A stretch of DNA of 64,000 nucleotides, from the NCBI RefSeq assembly GCF_024343775.1, contig NZ_RJUF01000001.1:183231-247230 (forward strand), read 5' to 3'. Source of the stretch: Lacihabitans soyangensis. GTDB lineage: Bacteria; Bacteroidota; Bacteroidia; Cytophagales; Spirosomataceae. A program made the position numbers and the translations under genes. Below are positions 35,333-43,469 of the stretch, piece after piece (the first letter of the stretch is position 1; the number at the start of each line of letters is the position of its first letter). The notes beneath the pieces are model-generated. The model ran no database searches. It worked only from the letters and a program-made list of their open reading frames with translations, and was not told the origin of the DNA.

Positions 35333-37573
35333 ATGAAAGTCAAATACCTCTTAGTTTTTTTGTTAATTTCTTTTGCTAGTACTGCCCAAAAAGTGGTTCG
35401 GTATGATTTGTATGTCAGAGACACTATTGTCAATTTTAATGGTAAGGAAAAACGTGCAATTGCTGTAAATGGACAAATACCTATGCCCACACTCACTTTT
35501 ACAGAAGGTGACACGGCAGAAATCCATGTCTATAATGAGTTAAAGGAAACCACCTCGCTTCACTGGCATGGTTTGTTATTGCCCAACAAAGAAGATGGTG
35601 TGCCGAATTTGACACAAATGCCCATAAAACCCAATACCACACATATTTATAGATTCCCAATTATTCAGCACGGCACGCACTGGTACCACAGCCACAGCGG
35701 GTTGCAGGAGCAAATAGGTATGTATGGAAACTTTGTGATGCTAAAAAAACCAAAAGACCCAACATTTAGAAAAGGTATAGATGATTTGCCAACCGTTCCG
35801 ATAGTACTGAGCGAATGGACAGACTATAAACCCGAAAACGTGCATAGAATGTTGCATAATGCCACGGATTGGTTCGCTATAAGAAAAAATGCCACACAAA
35901 GTTACGCGGAGGCTATCAGAGCGGGGCATCTAAAAACCAAACTGCTCAATGAGGGTAAACGAATGTTGGCCATGGACGTAAGTGATGTCTATTATGACAA
36001 AATTTTCATGAATGGAAAACCATCAACTGACATAAAAATCATAGATGGAAAGCCTTTGAAAGCTGGAGATAAAGTACGCTTGAGAATTTCTAATGGAGGA
36101 GCCTCTTCCTATTTTTGGTTGAAATATGCCGGAGGTAAAATGATCGTAGTGGCCAACGATGGCAACGATGTAGAACCTGTAGAAGTAGATAGATTCCTTA
36201 TTGCGGTTTCAGAAACTTACGATGTGGTGATTAGCATTCCAGCCGAAGGTACGGCTTTTGAATTTTTGGCTACCACCGAAGATCGAACAAATTCGGCATC
36301 AATATATTTTGGAGATGGGGTGAAACAACTCATTTCGCCCATGCCACGACTCAAATATTTTGAGGGAATGAAGATGATGAATTCTATGATGAAAATGAAT
36401 GGCGATTTGGATGATATGGGTATGAAAATGAGCCTCAACCAAATGGATATGAACGTTGTAATGTACCCTGAAATTACTGGAAATTCTAAACCAAAACAGA
36501 CAGAAGATGATCCAAACAGGTACAATGCCAATAGCCTTGCAGACATCGTTACCCTCAACTATGCAATGCTAAAATCTCCAACAAAAACCAGTTTGCCCGA
36601 TAATGTGCCTGTCAAAGAACTAAAGTTTGAACTCACCGGCAACATGAATCGGTACGTCTGGAGCATGGATAACAAGGTTGTTTCTGAATCTGACAAGATA
36701 TTGATTAAAAAAGGAGAAAATGTAAAAATCATAATTTACAACGGCTCTATGATGCGTCATCCCATGCATTTGCATGGGCATGATTTCAGGCTTTTGAATG
36801 GAAAGGCAAATCATGCACCGCTAAAAAACATCGTGGATATTATGCCGATGGAAACAGATACGCTTGAATTTAATGCCAATGCTGAGGGTGATTGGTTTTT
36901 TCATTGCCATATTTTATACCACATGATGAGCGGAATGGGAAGGGTTTTTAGCTATGAAAATCAAGCTCCAAATCCTTTAATTCCAAATCCTAAATTGGCC
37001 CAACGAAAATTATTTGCAGACGATAGAGGGTTTCATCTAATGGCCGAAAACGATTTTGCTACCAATGGCAACGACGGCATGTGGATGATTCAAAATACCC
37101 GATGGATGTTGGGAACAGAATGGAGACTCGGATATCATGATCAACACGGCTATGAGACCGAAACACATTTAGGTCGATATTTGGGCAAAATGCAATGGGT
37201 AATGCCATTTATAGGATTTGATTGGCGGTACCGAAAGTTTGACATGGATAAAATGGGTATGGTCAAGTATGAAAAGAATGTATTTGGGCAAACCAATACG
37301 AAAGACAATCGCCAACAATTTAGCTTGGGTTTAGCCTACACTTTGCCCATGTTGTTTATTTTGCAAACCGAGGTTTACCACGATGGAAACCTGAGAGTAC
37401 AATTGATGCGTGAGGATATTCCGATTGCTAAACGTCTCAGAGCCAGTCTGATGGTAAATACAGACAAAGAATATATGGCTGGTCTGAAATATATTATAAA
37501 CAAAAATTTAGGAACAAATTTACATTATGATAGCGATATGGGGCTTGGATTTGGTGTGGTTTTAAATTATTGA
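35333..37573 (+). CDS. Multicopper oxidase fused to a C-terminal outer-membrane barrel (CopA-CopB-like)
   Basis: 746 residues. Signal peptide MKVKYLLVFLLISFASTAQ, then cupredoxin domains with LHWHG (about 78-82), THWYHSHSGLQEQ, HPMHLHGHDF and FFHCHILYHMMSG, so all copper ligands are present. The region around 340-380 is very Met-rich (MKMMNSMMKMNGDLDDMGMKM), as in PcoA/CopA oxidases that bind Cu(I). From about residue 545 the sequence turns into alternating strands (ENDFATNGNDGMWMIQNTRWMLG, WVMPFIGFDWRY, FGVVLNY with a terminal aromatic) like CopB barrels. The fusion would tether oxidase activity to the outer membrane. Confidence 0.85.
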   Translation: MKVKYLLVFLLISFASTAQKVVRYDLYVRDTIVNFNGKEKRAIAVNGQIPMPTLTFTEGDTAEIHVYNELKETTSLHWHGLLLPNKEDGVPNLTQMPIKPNTTHIYRFPIIQHGTHWYHSHSGLQEQIGMYGNFVMLKKPKDPTFRKGIDDLPTVPIVLSEWTDYKPENVHRMLHNATDWFAIRKNATQSYAEAIRAGHLKTKLLNEGKRMLAMDVSDVYYDKIFMNGKPSTDIKIIDGKPLKAGDKVRLRISNGGASSYFWLKYAGGKMIVVANDGNDVEPVEVDRFLIAVSETYDVVISIPAEGTAFEFLATTEDRTNSASIYFGDGVKQLISPMPRLKYFEGMKMMNSMMKMNGDLDDMGMKMSLNQMDMNVVMYPEITGNSKPKQTEDDPNRYNANSLADIVTLNYAMLKSPTKTSLPDNVPVKELKFELTGNMNRYVWSMDNKVVSESDKILIKKGENVKIIIYNGSMMRHPMHLHGHDFRLLNGKANHAPLKNIVDIMPMETDTLEFNANAEGDWFFHCHILYHMMSGMGRVFSYENQAPNPLIPNPKLAQRKLFADDRGFHLMAENDFATNGNDGMWMIQNTRWMLGTEWRLGYHDQHGYETETHLGRYLGKMQWVMPFIGFDWRYRKFDMDKMGMVKYEKNVFGQTNTKDNRQQFSLGLAYTLPMLFILQTEVYHDGNLRVQLMREDIPIAKRLRASLMVNTDKEYMAGLKYIINKNLGTNLHYDSDMGLGFGVVLNY

Positions 37574-38132
37574 CGGAAATAATTGATTGGATTATACTAA
37601 AATTGAAAATGGATGTTTTTTGCCACCTGTTCAAAAGTCAATGGGTTCTCAGGGGCTATGGTAATATTAAAATACATGTCAATCATAAAGATTATTTTCC
37701 AATTTCTGAGTTTAAAAAATTTGTGAATCAATTGAACTAACAAAAGATATTTGCCAGAATTAACCTAGACTTTTAAGTTAATATTGCTATTAATATTCAT
37801 AAAATACTTAGTTTTGCCAACCTTTCGTATAATATAGACTAATATACTTATACTATAAGATTCACCTTGGTTAAAATGGTAATTTTGTTATGAAGAAGCT
37901 TCAGAAGGAATACTTTGAAAGGAGAATTTATAAAATGTTTTGCCCCCTACGTTTCTTATTTGGAGAATAAAGGGGATCTCTTTGATAGCATCATTATGCG
38001 AATTGGATAATGTTCAAATCTATATTTGAATTGAACTGCTATATTTTTTTCATTAAATCTATTTATTATGGTTATTTAATTACTCTACTTTAAAAATCCG
38101 CAGGGTTTCTCCCTACCGCACGCCAGCCCTTC

Positions 38133-38305
38133 GTTGTTTTTTCTGGCGGGGCCGCCAAGGCATATTTTTTGCCCCCATCCGCACATATAGCACATTGTTT
38201 TCTTCGTTCCTCAGAAAAACAAAGAGCTATTCCAGCCGCACAGCAAAAAGACATTCTGCTTAAATAGATAAATTCTGCCAAGTAGAAATGCCAGAAAAAA
38301 CAACC
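38133..38305. repeat. Inverted repeat, 15-bp perfect arms
   Basis: GTTGTTTTTTCTGGC (38133-38147) is the exact reverse complement of 38291-38305. The arms are 143 nt apart, with further weaker pairing inside (TTGTTTTC / GAAAAACAA). It ends six bases before the next palindrome. Confidence 0.75.
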
Positions 38306-38310
38306 CAAAG

Positions 38311-38408
38311 CTACTTAACATAATAGAGCATTATATAACCTGCCTACGGTTCCGCTATCGCTCCAGGGTCAAGCCCCTGTTTATATAATTCTATTATGTT
38401 AAGTAGCC
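38311..38408. repeat. 98-bp hairpin palindrome, attC-like in layout
   Basis: GCTACTTAACATAATAGA (38311-38328) is the exact reverse complement of 38391-38408. After a 2-nt bulge, ATTATATAA (38331-38339) pairs with TTATATAAT (38382-38390), leaving a 42-nt loop. The outer boxes ACTTAAC and GTTAAGT fit the integron attC consensus RYYYAAC / GTTRRRY. No integron integrase is in view. Confidence 0.85.
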
Positions 38409-38828
38409 GCACACCCACCGCACAAAACCCTGCTACGTAAAGAGTAAGCCACAATTCCCCACCACCCTTCCGTTGGAGCAGCCTATAAGTAAAGCATTGC
38501 ATTTCTACCAACCCACTGTGTCTTAGGAAAGCTCATCCATTTCACTTCATTACCTTGTCGTCTTTCATTAATTACCTCCAAGTTTACCATTTCGTTCCAT
38601 TTCTTTGCTTACCTAAGCCACCGCACAGCAAAAGTGGCTTTATCATTCTCGAATTATCATTTCCTTTGCATATTGCATTGCCTCATAAGCATTCTTATAA
38701 GCCACATTTGCTTTTTCCTTCCGCACTTTTTCAGTGGTATACTTTACTTATAGTCTGGTCATTAGTACCCCATAGAATTGTAGCAATAGAATCTTTGATT
38801 ATTTATATGGATAAAAGTTTAGTACTTT

Positions 38829-39140
38829 TTAATACCTTCTATCATATGCTAATAAAAAATTAAACATGTCATATGATGGTCTTTTTAGGTAATTTTTTGC
38901 AATCCATTCGCAGACTTCAACATTACCAGCTGCAAATTTCACTAACATTGTATCAGAATTAAATATTATTGTGCTTTCAGCACTTAGTCCCTTATTAGTA
39001 GTTCCTGCAACTCTAATTTCACATAATGAAGAATTTCGGTTAGTAGCTTTTGAATGTATTTCAATAGTGATTTTTCTCTTTGCGAGTTTATTTTCAATTT
39101 CACTTTTTAACCTCAAAAGCTTTTCGTCGGTAACTTTCAT
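38829..39140 (-). CDS. Uncharacterised small protein (second gene of a pair)
   Basis: 103 residues, MKVTDEKLLRLKSEIENKL... , with a charged helical start and a beta-rich middle (ITIEIHSKATNRNSSLCEIRVAGTTNKG). No family is recognised. It lies 9 nt after the 99-residue gene on the same strand, so the two are probably expressed as one unit. The small size and pairing resemble a toxin-antitoxin or immunity pair, but nothing in the sequence proves this. Confidence 0.5.
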   Translation of the reverse strand: MKVTDEKLLRLKSEIENKLAKRKITIEIHSKATNRNSSLCEIRVAGTTNKGLSAESTIIFNSDTMLVKFAAGNVEVCEWIAKNYLKRPSYDMFNFLLAYDRRY

Positions 39141-39149
39141 AATCTCATT

Positions 39150-39449
39150 TTAAGTATTGCCAATCTTAATTTCTACAACCTTATTTAACTGTGTAAACAA
39201 ATATTCAAGCAGGTTTGTAAGATGTTTTTCACATCCCTTACGTGCGTCTTCCTCGCATTTGTATTCATTCTCAAATGTTTGATTTAAAATTATTGAACTT
39301 TTAAAACTTGCAATGTATCTATGATTCGCATTGTTGGGCTCAAAATTATTTCTCCAGTGAGGTTGTACTGAGTATGTTACGATTGGCAAATTCAATATGA
39401 CATAGTCATTTCCTATTATCCATACTTGGGTTAGGTCCTTGATTTTCAT
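39150..39449 (-). CDS. Uncharacterised small protein (first gene of a pair)
   Basis: 99 residues, MKIKDLTQVWIIGNDYVILNLPIVTYSVQ... , beta-rich at the start and helical at the end (EDARKGCEKHLTNLLEYLFTQLNKVVEIK). No family is recognised. It is the first of two co-directional small genes in the palindrome-rich region; its own upstream region (39450-39500) is AT-rich. Confidence 0.5.
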   Translation of the reverse strand: MKIKDLTQVWIIGNDYVILNLPIVTYSVQPHWRNNFEPNNANHRYIASFKSSIILNQTFENEYKCEEDARKGCEKHLTNLLEYLFTQLNKVVEIKIGNT

Positions 39450-39828
39450 GTCTCAAAACTAAGCTAACTTTTATAGCAGTCCTTGCCAATATTTTAAGCA
39501 TCGTGTTTTTTGCTAAAAAAATGAGTATTCTTCTAGTTCAATAAAAAAAGCTAACAATTTATTACTTAGCTATTTAGGATGAGAAGGTTTTCTCGAATAA
39601 AAAAAGAAATAGCAAAGGTAAAGTGCCAAAATGAGTCAGTAAAGGTCAAGCCCTACGGGTTTTGATAAAAAAATCTCCATCCGTCTAACGTCAGAATAGT
39701 ATTTTTTTCTCAAAAACCTTGACAGCCTCATTTCGTCACTTTGATATGAGCATGTCTTTTTCATTTTCCTCTTTTTCGAAAAAAAATATTATGCGAAGCG
39801 TAGCGAGCAAATTTTTAATGCTCAAGCT
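39450..39828. other. Intergenic stretch with a nested imperfect palindrome
   Basis: 379 bp without a supported gene. It holds the nested palindrome at 39620-39742 and two copies of AAGCTAAC (near 39465 and 39550). Confidence 0.5.
39620..39742. repeat. Nested imperfect palindrome upstream of the DUF6943-like gene
   Basis: Collinear pairing blocks: AAAGTG (39620) with CACTTT (39737), AAATGAG (39629) with CTCATTT (39727), GTCAAG (39645) with CTTGAC (39718), GGTTTTG (39658) with CAAAAACC (39711) and AAAAAAAT (39667) with ATTTTTTT (39701). Together they could fold about 120 nt into a long hairpin. Confidence 0.65.
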
Positions 39829-40248
39829 ATGTCTAAATTTAACATCAAAACCTTTATTCCAGGTTCGGTAAATTCCGATTTTCAATTATACTTCCTTTCG
39901 AAAGGTTTAAATGCAGGAAAACCTTTGGAGGTTCCTTGCCCAAATTGCTTTGTACTTAAATGTGAATCTATAGAACAAGTTAAATTGTACAAATCAATAG
40001 GTTTTATGTTATGGCGAAAACAAAGTTTTATACCTTATTTAACTGGGTCAGTAATACCATTTATCAGAATAGATGACTTTAGAAAGATTTTCTCACTAGG
40101 AATTGAACAAACAATAGACAACCGAAGGTTCACTCAAATTTTGACTCAATTGCAAGCTTTTGAAGAACTTGAAAAAACGTACATCAAAAATTTAAGTCTA
40201 ATTCAAGAAGCAAAAAAAGCCCTTTATTCAAAAATGCGTGACATATAG
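39829..40248 (+). CDS. DUF6943-like uncharacterised protein
   Basis: 139 residues starting MSKFNIKTFIPGSVNSDFQLYFLSKGLNAGKPL, with CPNC in the middle, then LTGSVIPFIRIDDFRKIF and a helical end (FEELEKTYIKNLSLIQEAKKALYSKM). I recognise this as a Bacteroidota-specific family found in mobile or accessory regions (DUF6943, from memory). The function is unknown. The gene is bracketed by two long palindromes (39620-39742 and 40306-40471). Confidence 0.6.
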   Translation: MSKFNIKTFIPGSVNSDFQLYFLSKGLNAGKPLEVPCPNCFVLKCESIEQVKLYKSIGFMLWRKQSFIPYLTGSVIPFIRIDDFRKIFSLGIEQTIDNRRFTQILTQLQAFEELEKTYIKNLSLIQEAKKALYSKMRDI

Positions 40249-40305
40249 TAAGTCAAATACTAGAAAAAAACTGGCCACTGTGAGTAAAAAATTTATAAGC
40301 AAAGG

Positions 40306-40471
40306 TTGTGTGGCGGCCAAACCAGTGAATAATTACTCTAACAGAACAAAAAAATAAAAAAGACTACGGCATAATGAAAGGCAGTTTGAGCAAATAATTT
40401 TCATCAGTGTTTGCCTTTCACCCTTCGGGACTTATTCCGTTTCCTTTTTTATTTTTTTAACCGCCACACAA
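40306..40471. repeat. Nested palindrome downstream of the DUF6943-like gene
   Basis: Three perfect collinear stems: TTGTGTGGCGG (40306-40316) with 40461-40471, AAAAAAATAAAAAAG (40348-40362) with 40444-40458, and TGAAAGGCA (40375-40383) with 40412-40420. The outer arm word TGTGTGGCGGCCAAA recurs as TGTGTGGCTGCCAAA near 41857. Confidence 0.8.
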
Positions 40472-40496
40472 AGAAAGGCATATAAATTTTTTACAT

Positions 40497-40730
40497 ATGT
40501 CACAGCGTCCATCAGTTTCAGTTTCTTGTAGTTTGGCTTCCTGCCCATGTTCCTCAGTTCCAGCTTCTGAGTTTGTCCAGCTTACACCTTATGCTTACCA
40601 GCGGTTTGTTCGTAGGGTTCACTTTGCTTCGGCTCCTCGGGCTGGGGTTCGTGTTTATCACGTGCCGTGTGGTTGCTACCTTTGGGTTCATGCTACAGGC
40701 CAGCGTTTTCTTTCAGCATTGCCCTTTTAG
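40497..40730 (+). CDS. Doubtful 77-codon frame in a GC-rich patch
   Basis: The frame MSQRPSVSVSCSLASCPC... is Cys-, Ser- and Val-rich and lies in a patch with clearly higher GC than its neighbours. There is no recognisable family. It could be a short foreign gene or chance coding in a structured region; a second frame also stays open over much of it. Kept at low confidence because of the abrupt composition change. Confidence 0.2.
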   Translation: MSQRPSVSVSCSLASCPCSSVPASEFVQLTPYAYQRFVRRVHFASAPRAGVRVYHVPCGCYLWVHATGQRFLSALPF

Positions 40731-40755
40731 GGGCATTGCTTTTTTTCCTATTACT

Positions 40756-40770
40756 TAGGAAATCTAGGAT
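40756..40770. repeat. Left arm of the inverted repeat flanking a single-gene cassette
   Basis: TAGGAAATCTAGGAT matches the reverse complement of 41735-41749 at 14 of 15 positions; weaker similarity extends to about 40789. Confidence 0.75.
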
Positions 40771-40790
40771 TGGTAGGATTTTAGGAAATA

Positions 40791-40813
40791 AAAAACCCCA
40801 CCAAAGGCGGGGC
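40791..40813 (-). terminator. Terminator of the 251-residue protein gene
   Basis: On the minus strand GCCCCGCC-TTT-GGTGGGG is followed by TTTTT. It lies about 43 nt after the stop of the gene at 40856-41611. Confidence 0.8.
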
Positions 40814-40855
40814 TTGAATTGTGTTTCTAAAATGTTTTTAGAGGTTTTGTGCAGC

Positions 40856-41611
40856 TTATACTCCATTAACATTTACCAAATTAAGACAGTTAAACATGCC
40901 ATTTTTTAAAGAGTACATTTGACCATTTACTTCTTGAAAAAACTCTAAGCCTAGTACCAAAAACAATGGATGCGTACTATTTGCAGTGATTGTATTTGTT
41001 AAGGTAATAGCTGCAGTAGCAGTACCATCCAATGCAATGATTGAGGTTTCACTTGTTTCTGTAGAAAATGTCTCATTCTCAAAATCAATCTCCGAACCAG
41101 CCGATTCGATTTTAAAGTGTGTTGCACCACCTGGGGCAGCAATCATGTTGGCAGGAACAAACGAAGGAATCACAACCTCCAATGCTCCACTCACTCGGTC
41201 AATTGAATTTGTGTATGGTGCATAAAGCGTGTTTCTAAGCTTTCCTTTGATATTAAAATCAAAACCAGTCAAAAGCTCAGCTTCACCATCAATCACATTT
41301 CTTTGGCCTCTTGTGTTCGTCACATCGGCTTGAATTACCTTCACCATTTCAGCAGTTAATCTGCCAACCATACGGTTGTCAGCCGAACTTGCCAAAACAT
41401 TTCTAAATGCTGTTCTCAACATTCTCCCTGCTTTTCCAGCAGCACCAAACTCTGCACCGTTTTCACGTGTTCTTTGAAAATTTGGATCGTTTGCGATTCT
41501 ATCGCCATCCACACCACCTTTCTCTCTTGCGAGATACCCATCTTGAGATTTGTAGAAGGTAATACCACCGATAGTACCATCTAACTTAATTAAGCCTTTT
41601 TGACGTGCCAT
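40856..41611 (-). CDS. Conserved Bacteroidota protein of unknown function (MARQKG type)
   Basis: 251 residues beginning MARQKGLIKLDGTIGGITFYKSQDGYLAREKGG, then IANDPNFQRTRENGAEFG, a helical region (RMLRTAFRNVLASSADNRMVGRL) and a beta-rich C-terminal half ending GQMYSLKNGMFNCLNLVNVNGV. I recognise the N-terminal pattern as a widespread Bacteroidota hypothetical protein of this length; no function is known. The gene is complete, has its own terminator and stands between inverted repeats (40756 and 41735), as if it were a mobile single-gene cassette. Confidence 0.65.
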   Translation of the reverse strand: MARQKGLIKLDGTIGGITFYKSQDGYLAREKGGVDGDRIANDPNFQRTRENGAEFGAAGKAGRMLRTAFRNVLASSADNRMVGRLTAEMVKVIQADVTNTRGQRNVIDGEAELLTGFDFNIKGKLRNTLYAPYTNSIDRVSGALEVVIPSFVPANMIAAPGGATHFKIESAGSEIDFENETFSTETSETSIIALDGTATAAITLTNTITANSTHPLFLVLGLEFFQEVNGQMYSLKNGMFNCLNLVNVNGV

Positions 41612-41734
41612 AATATTGTTTTTTATTTGTTATGACACGAAAATAAAGTACTATTTTTGATTAAATGGCTAATTAAAAGGCACTTGGAGAATGTTGCACC
41701 ACTTTGCATTCATTCGCATTTCCCAATCCTAAAT

Positions 41735-41749
41735 ATCCTAGGTTTCCTA
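41735..41749. repeat. Right arm of the inverted repeat flanking the cassette
   Basis: ATCCTAGGTTTCCTA is the inverted partner of 40756-40770. Similarity extends toward 41718. The arms enclose about 965 bp with one gene and its terminator. Confidence 0.75.
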
Positions 41750-41821
41750 ATCTCCTAAACATCTTAGAAGTATATCAAAGGCATAGATAGAGTATCACCA
41801 AACGTTGATACGGTTATCGGC

Positions 41822-41887
41822 CAATATTTGCGAGGGCTTTTCTGAGGGTTGGCTTTGTGTGGCTGCCAAAGCTCTCGTAAATATTTG
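41822..41887. repeat. Imperfect palindrome after the glycine-zipper protein gene
   Basis: CAATATTTGCGAGGGCTTT (41822-41840) pairs imperfectly with AAAGCTCTCGTAAATATTTG (41868-41887). An inner stem TTGGC / GCCAA encloses the word TGTGTGGCTGCC shared with the palindrome at 40306. Confidence 0.65.
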
Positions 41888-41889
41888 TG

Positions 41890-43059
41890 TTATAAAGAGT
41901 TTTCTTTTTTTATCGCATCAATAAACATTCTCGGATTTTTCCCATTTAATAAATCATCAAACCAAAAAGTTTCTAATAAGCCTAAACCTAAATCTACTGC
42001 AGGTTCAACCAGTTTTCCTATCGCAGTACCAGCGATTGCCCCTAGTTGGCCTCCAATAATAGTTCCTATTCCTGTTGTAACTCCAAAAAGCCCCAAATTT
42101 TTTAAAAACTTGCCTTTTGTTGATTGAAAAAATTTCGTGTTCCCTTGAATCTGGTTGATATATTCTGAAGTAATTTCATATGAATTTGAATTTTCGCCAA
42201 CTTCGTTTATCCATTTTCTAAAATATTTTGCACTTGATAAATGCCTAAGTTTAAAAACAGATTCAAAGTCTAAATTTTCATTCTGGTATAACAATTTTAA
42301 GTTAGGGACATTTTCAATTTTTAAAATTTCTGAAACATTATCGGTAATTTTAAGAGCATTCCCAATATTATTTATATTCTGCTTACAGATTTCGAAATGT
42401 TCATTTTGATAACCTTTATAGTTATATTTTGACAATATTGCTGTTTCTAAAACTTTGTGTCCCAACTCAAGTAATAGTTGCCTTTCATGAATATGAAGCT
42501 GATTTGGGTCTCTCTCAAAAGGTAATCCTAATTGTTTTAGGTTGTTATTTTCATAAGCGTTTATTATGAGTTTAGCAGAATCATTGGCGAATGCCATTCC
42601 ATCAGGTACCACATAATTTTTAGTGGCTTTTTTTGTGAAGTTCCTTATTTTCTCTTTTGTCCATCCAAAATGTTGAATTGCATTATATATATTTTTTTCA
42701 GGGTCTAAATCTTCTTTTGTTAAAGTTCCAGCAGTTATAGGTGGTCTTCCATAAACAATTGATTCATCAATTAATCCATTTTCTAATCGCAAACCACCGC
42801 TTGTTACCAAAATTGGAGACCAAATCATAAATTTGATATATCCACTTTCAATCAGTCTTAAAACAATATTATTACCAAGTTTATCCAGCAAAAAAAGCAA
42901 TGCGAAATTAAGATTACCAGTACTAATTGTAATTGAATCAAAAATGAGTAATTGTTCAAAAAGTGTGGCTAATATTTCTTTCTCCTCTTCTTTTGTTAAG
43001 GTAGGGTAATCAAAACTATAAGGAGAACCTATTCCATTATTGAAGACTTCACTTTTCAT
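41890..43059 (-). CDS. Uncharacterised protein with C-terminal glycine-zipper membrane segment
   Basis: 389 residues. The first 310 residues are mixed alpha/beta without a recognised motif (ILATLFEQLLIFDSITISTGN, FMIWSPILVTSGG, HIHERQLLLELGHKVLETAI). Near residues 330-365 a Gly/Ala-rich segment GVTTGIGTIIGGQLGAIAGTAIGKLV could insert in a membrane. The layout, cytoplasmic sensor-like part plus glycine zipper, recalls effectors that damage membranes, but no homology supports that. It starts 3 nt after the stop of the 82-residue gene, so they form a two-gene unit. Confidence 0.6.
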   Translation of the reverse strand: MKSEVFNNGIGSPYSFDYPTLTKEEEKEILATLFEQLLIFDSITISTGNLNFALLFLLDKLGNNIVLRLIESGYIKFMIWSPILVTSGGLRLENGLIDESIVYGRPPITAGTLTKEDLDPEKNIYNAIQHFGWTKEKIRNFTKKATKNYVVPDGMAFANDSAKLIINAYENNNLKQLGLPFERDPNQLHIHERQLLLELGHKVLETAILSKYNYKGYQNEHFEICKQNINNIGNALKITDNVSEILKIENVPNLKLLYQNENLDFESVFKLRHLSSAKYFRKWINEVGENSNSYEITSEYINQIQGNTKFFQSTKGKFLKNLGLFGVTTGIGTIIGGQLGAIAGTAIGKLVEPAVDLGLGLLETFWFDDLLNGKNPRMFIDAIKKENSL

Positions 43060-43062
43060 TTT

Positions 43063-43311
43063 TTAATTCTTTATAACATTCAATAATGCCCATACATATG
43101 AAGGTCTAACAATATTAATTGAGTTTGAACTAGGACCATTTACATGACCCTCGTTCCATGCACTAATAATATTAGTAAAACTGATAGAGTGAAGTTTGTC
43201 TCCTAATATTTGAATAGATTGTCCTTTTATTGAATATTTAAATGGTTTCCCTTTGATTTTTTGGAAAACTTGGCCTTCACAATCAATTATGTTTTGTATT
43301 ATTCCCTCCAT
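43063..43311 (-). CDS. Uncharacterised 82-residue protein, partner of the glycine-zipper protein
   Basis: MEGIIQNIIDCEGQVFQKIKGKPFKYSIKGQSIQILGDKLHSISFTNI... ends in SINIVRPSYVWALLNVIKN. The pattern GKPFxYxI ... SFxNIISAW ... RPSYVWALLN is recurrent, from memory, in small bacterial proteins of accessory loci and could be a winged-helix-like fold. The function is unknown. It is first in a two-gene unit. Confidence 0.5.
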   Translation of the reverse strand: MEGIIQNIIDCEGQVFQKIKGKPFKYSIKGQSIQILGDKLHSISFTNIISAWNEGHVNGPSSNSINIVRPSYVWALLNVIKN

Positions 43312-43399
43312 AAAATGAATTTTTTTATATCAGAAAGTTATGGAACATTATCAAAAAGAGCAATTTTTATTGCATTTCATTATCATTTGAAGATTGAAA

Positions 43400-43421
43400 T
43401 TGTATGTATCTTGTATGTATC
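43400..43421. repeat. Tandem duplication of an 11-bp word
   Basis: TTGTATGTATC occurs twice without a gap, between the last accessory gene and the tRNA terminator. Confidence 0.85.
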
Positions 43422-43460
43422 AAAAAAACAAGGAGTTACAATTTTCATCGTAACTCCTTG
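43422..43460 (-). terminator. Terminator of the tRNA gene (usable on both strands)
   Basis: CAAGGAGTTAC (43429-43439) pairs with GTAACTCCTTG (43450-43460). On the minus strand it is followed by seven T residues and lies 10 nt after the tRNA. Confidence 0.85.
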
Positions 43461-43469
43461 ATTTTCAAG

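Larger units (their letters stand above)
37574..38828. other. Long gene-poor stretch with large palindromes
   Basis: No convincing gene was found in about 1250 bp. A 43-codon open frame (37609-37740, MDVFCHLFKSQWVLRGYGN...) may be a gene remnant. Two strong inverted repeats (38133-38305 and 38311-38408) lie here, and the GC content is locally higher, with repeated CCGCAC words. Two open frames of 72 and 102 codons (38090-38308 minus, 38555-38863 plus) look spurious. Confidence 0.5.
40249..40855. other. Intergenic stretch with palindrome, GC-rich patch and cassette end
   Basis: 607 bp. It contains the nested palindrome 40306-40471, a GC-rich patch (40497-40730) with an uncertain open frame, one arm of the inverted repeat that flanks the next gene (40756-40770) and that gene's terminator. 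Confidence 0.6.

Noticed and set aside
38090..38308. 72-codon open frame on the minus strand
   Set aside because: Covers the inverted repeat 38133-38305; coding is probably an accident of the palindrome.
38555..38863. 102-codon open frame on the plus strand
   Set aside because: Starts inside low-complexity sequence, has unlikely Leu/Pro/His-rich composition and collides with the end of the 38829-39140 gene.
38100..41890. A classic integron cassette array
   Set aside because: No integron integrase, genes lie on both strands, and only one hairpin fits the attC end boxes. The cassette idea is kept as a finding, not as an annotation.
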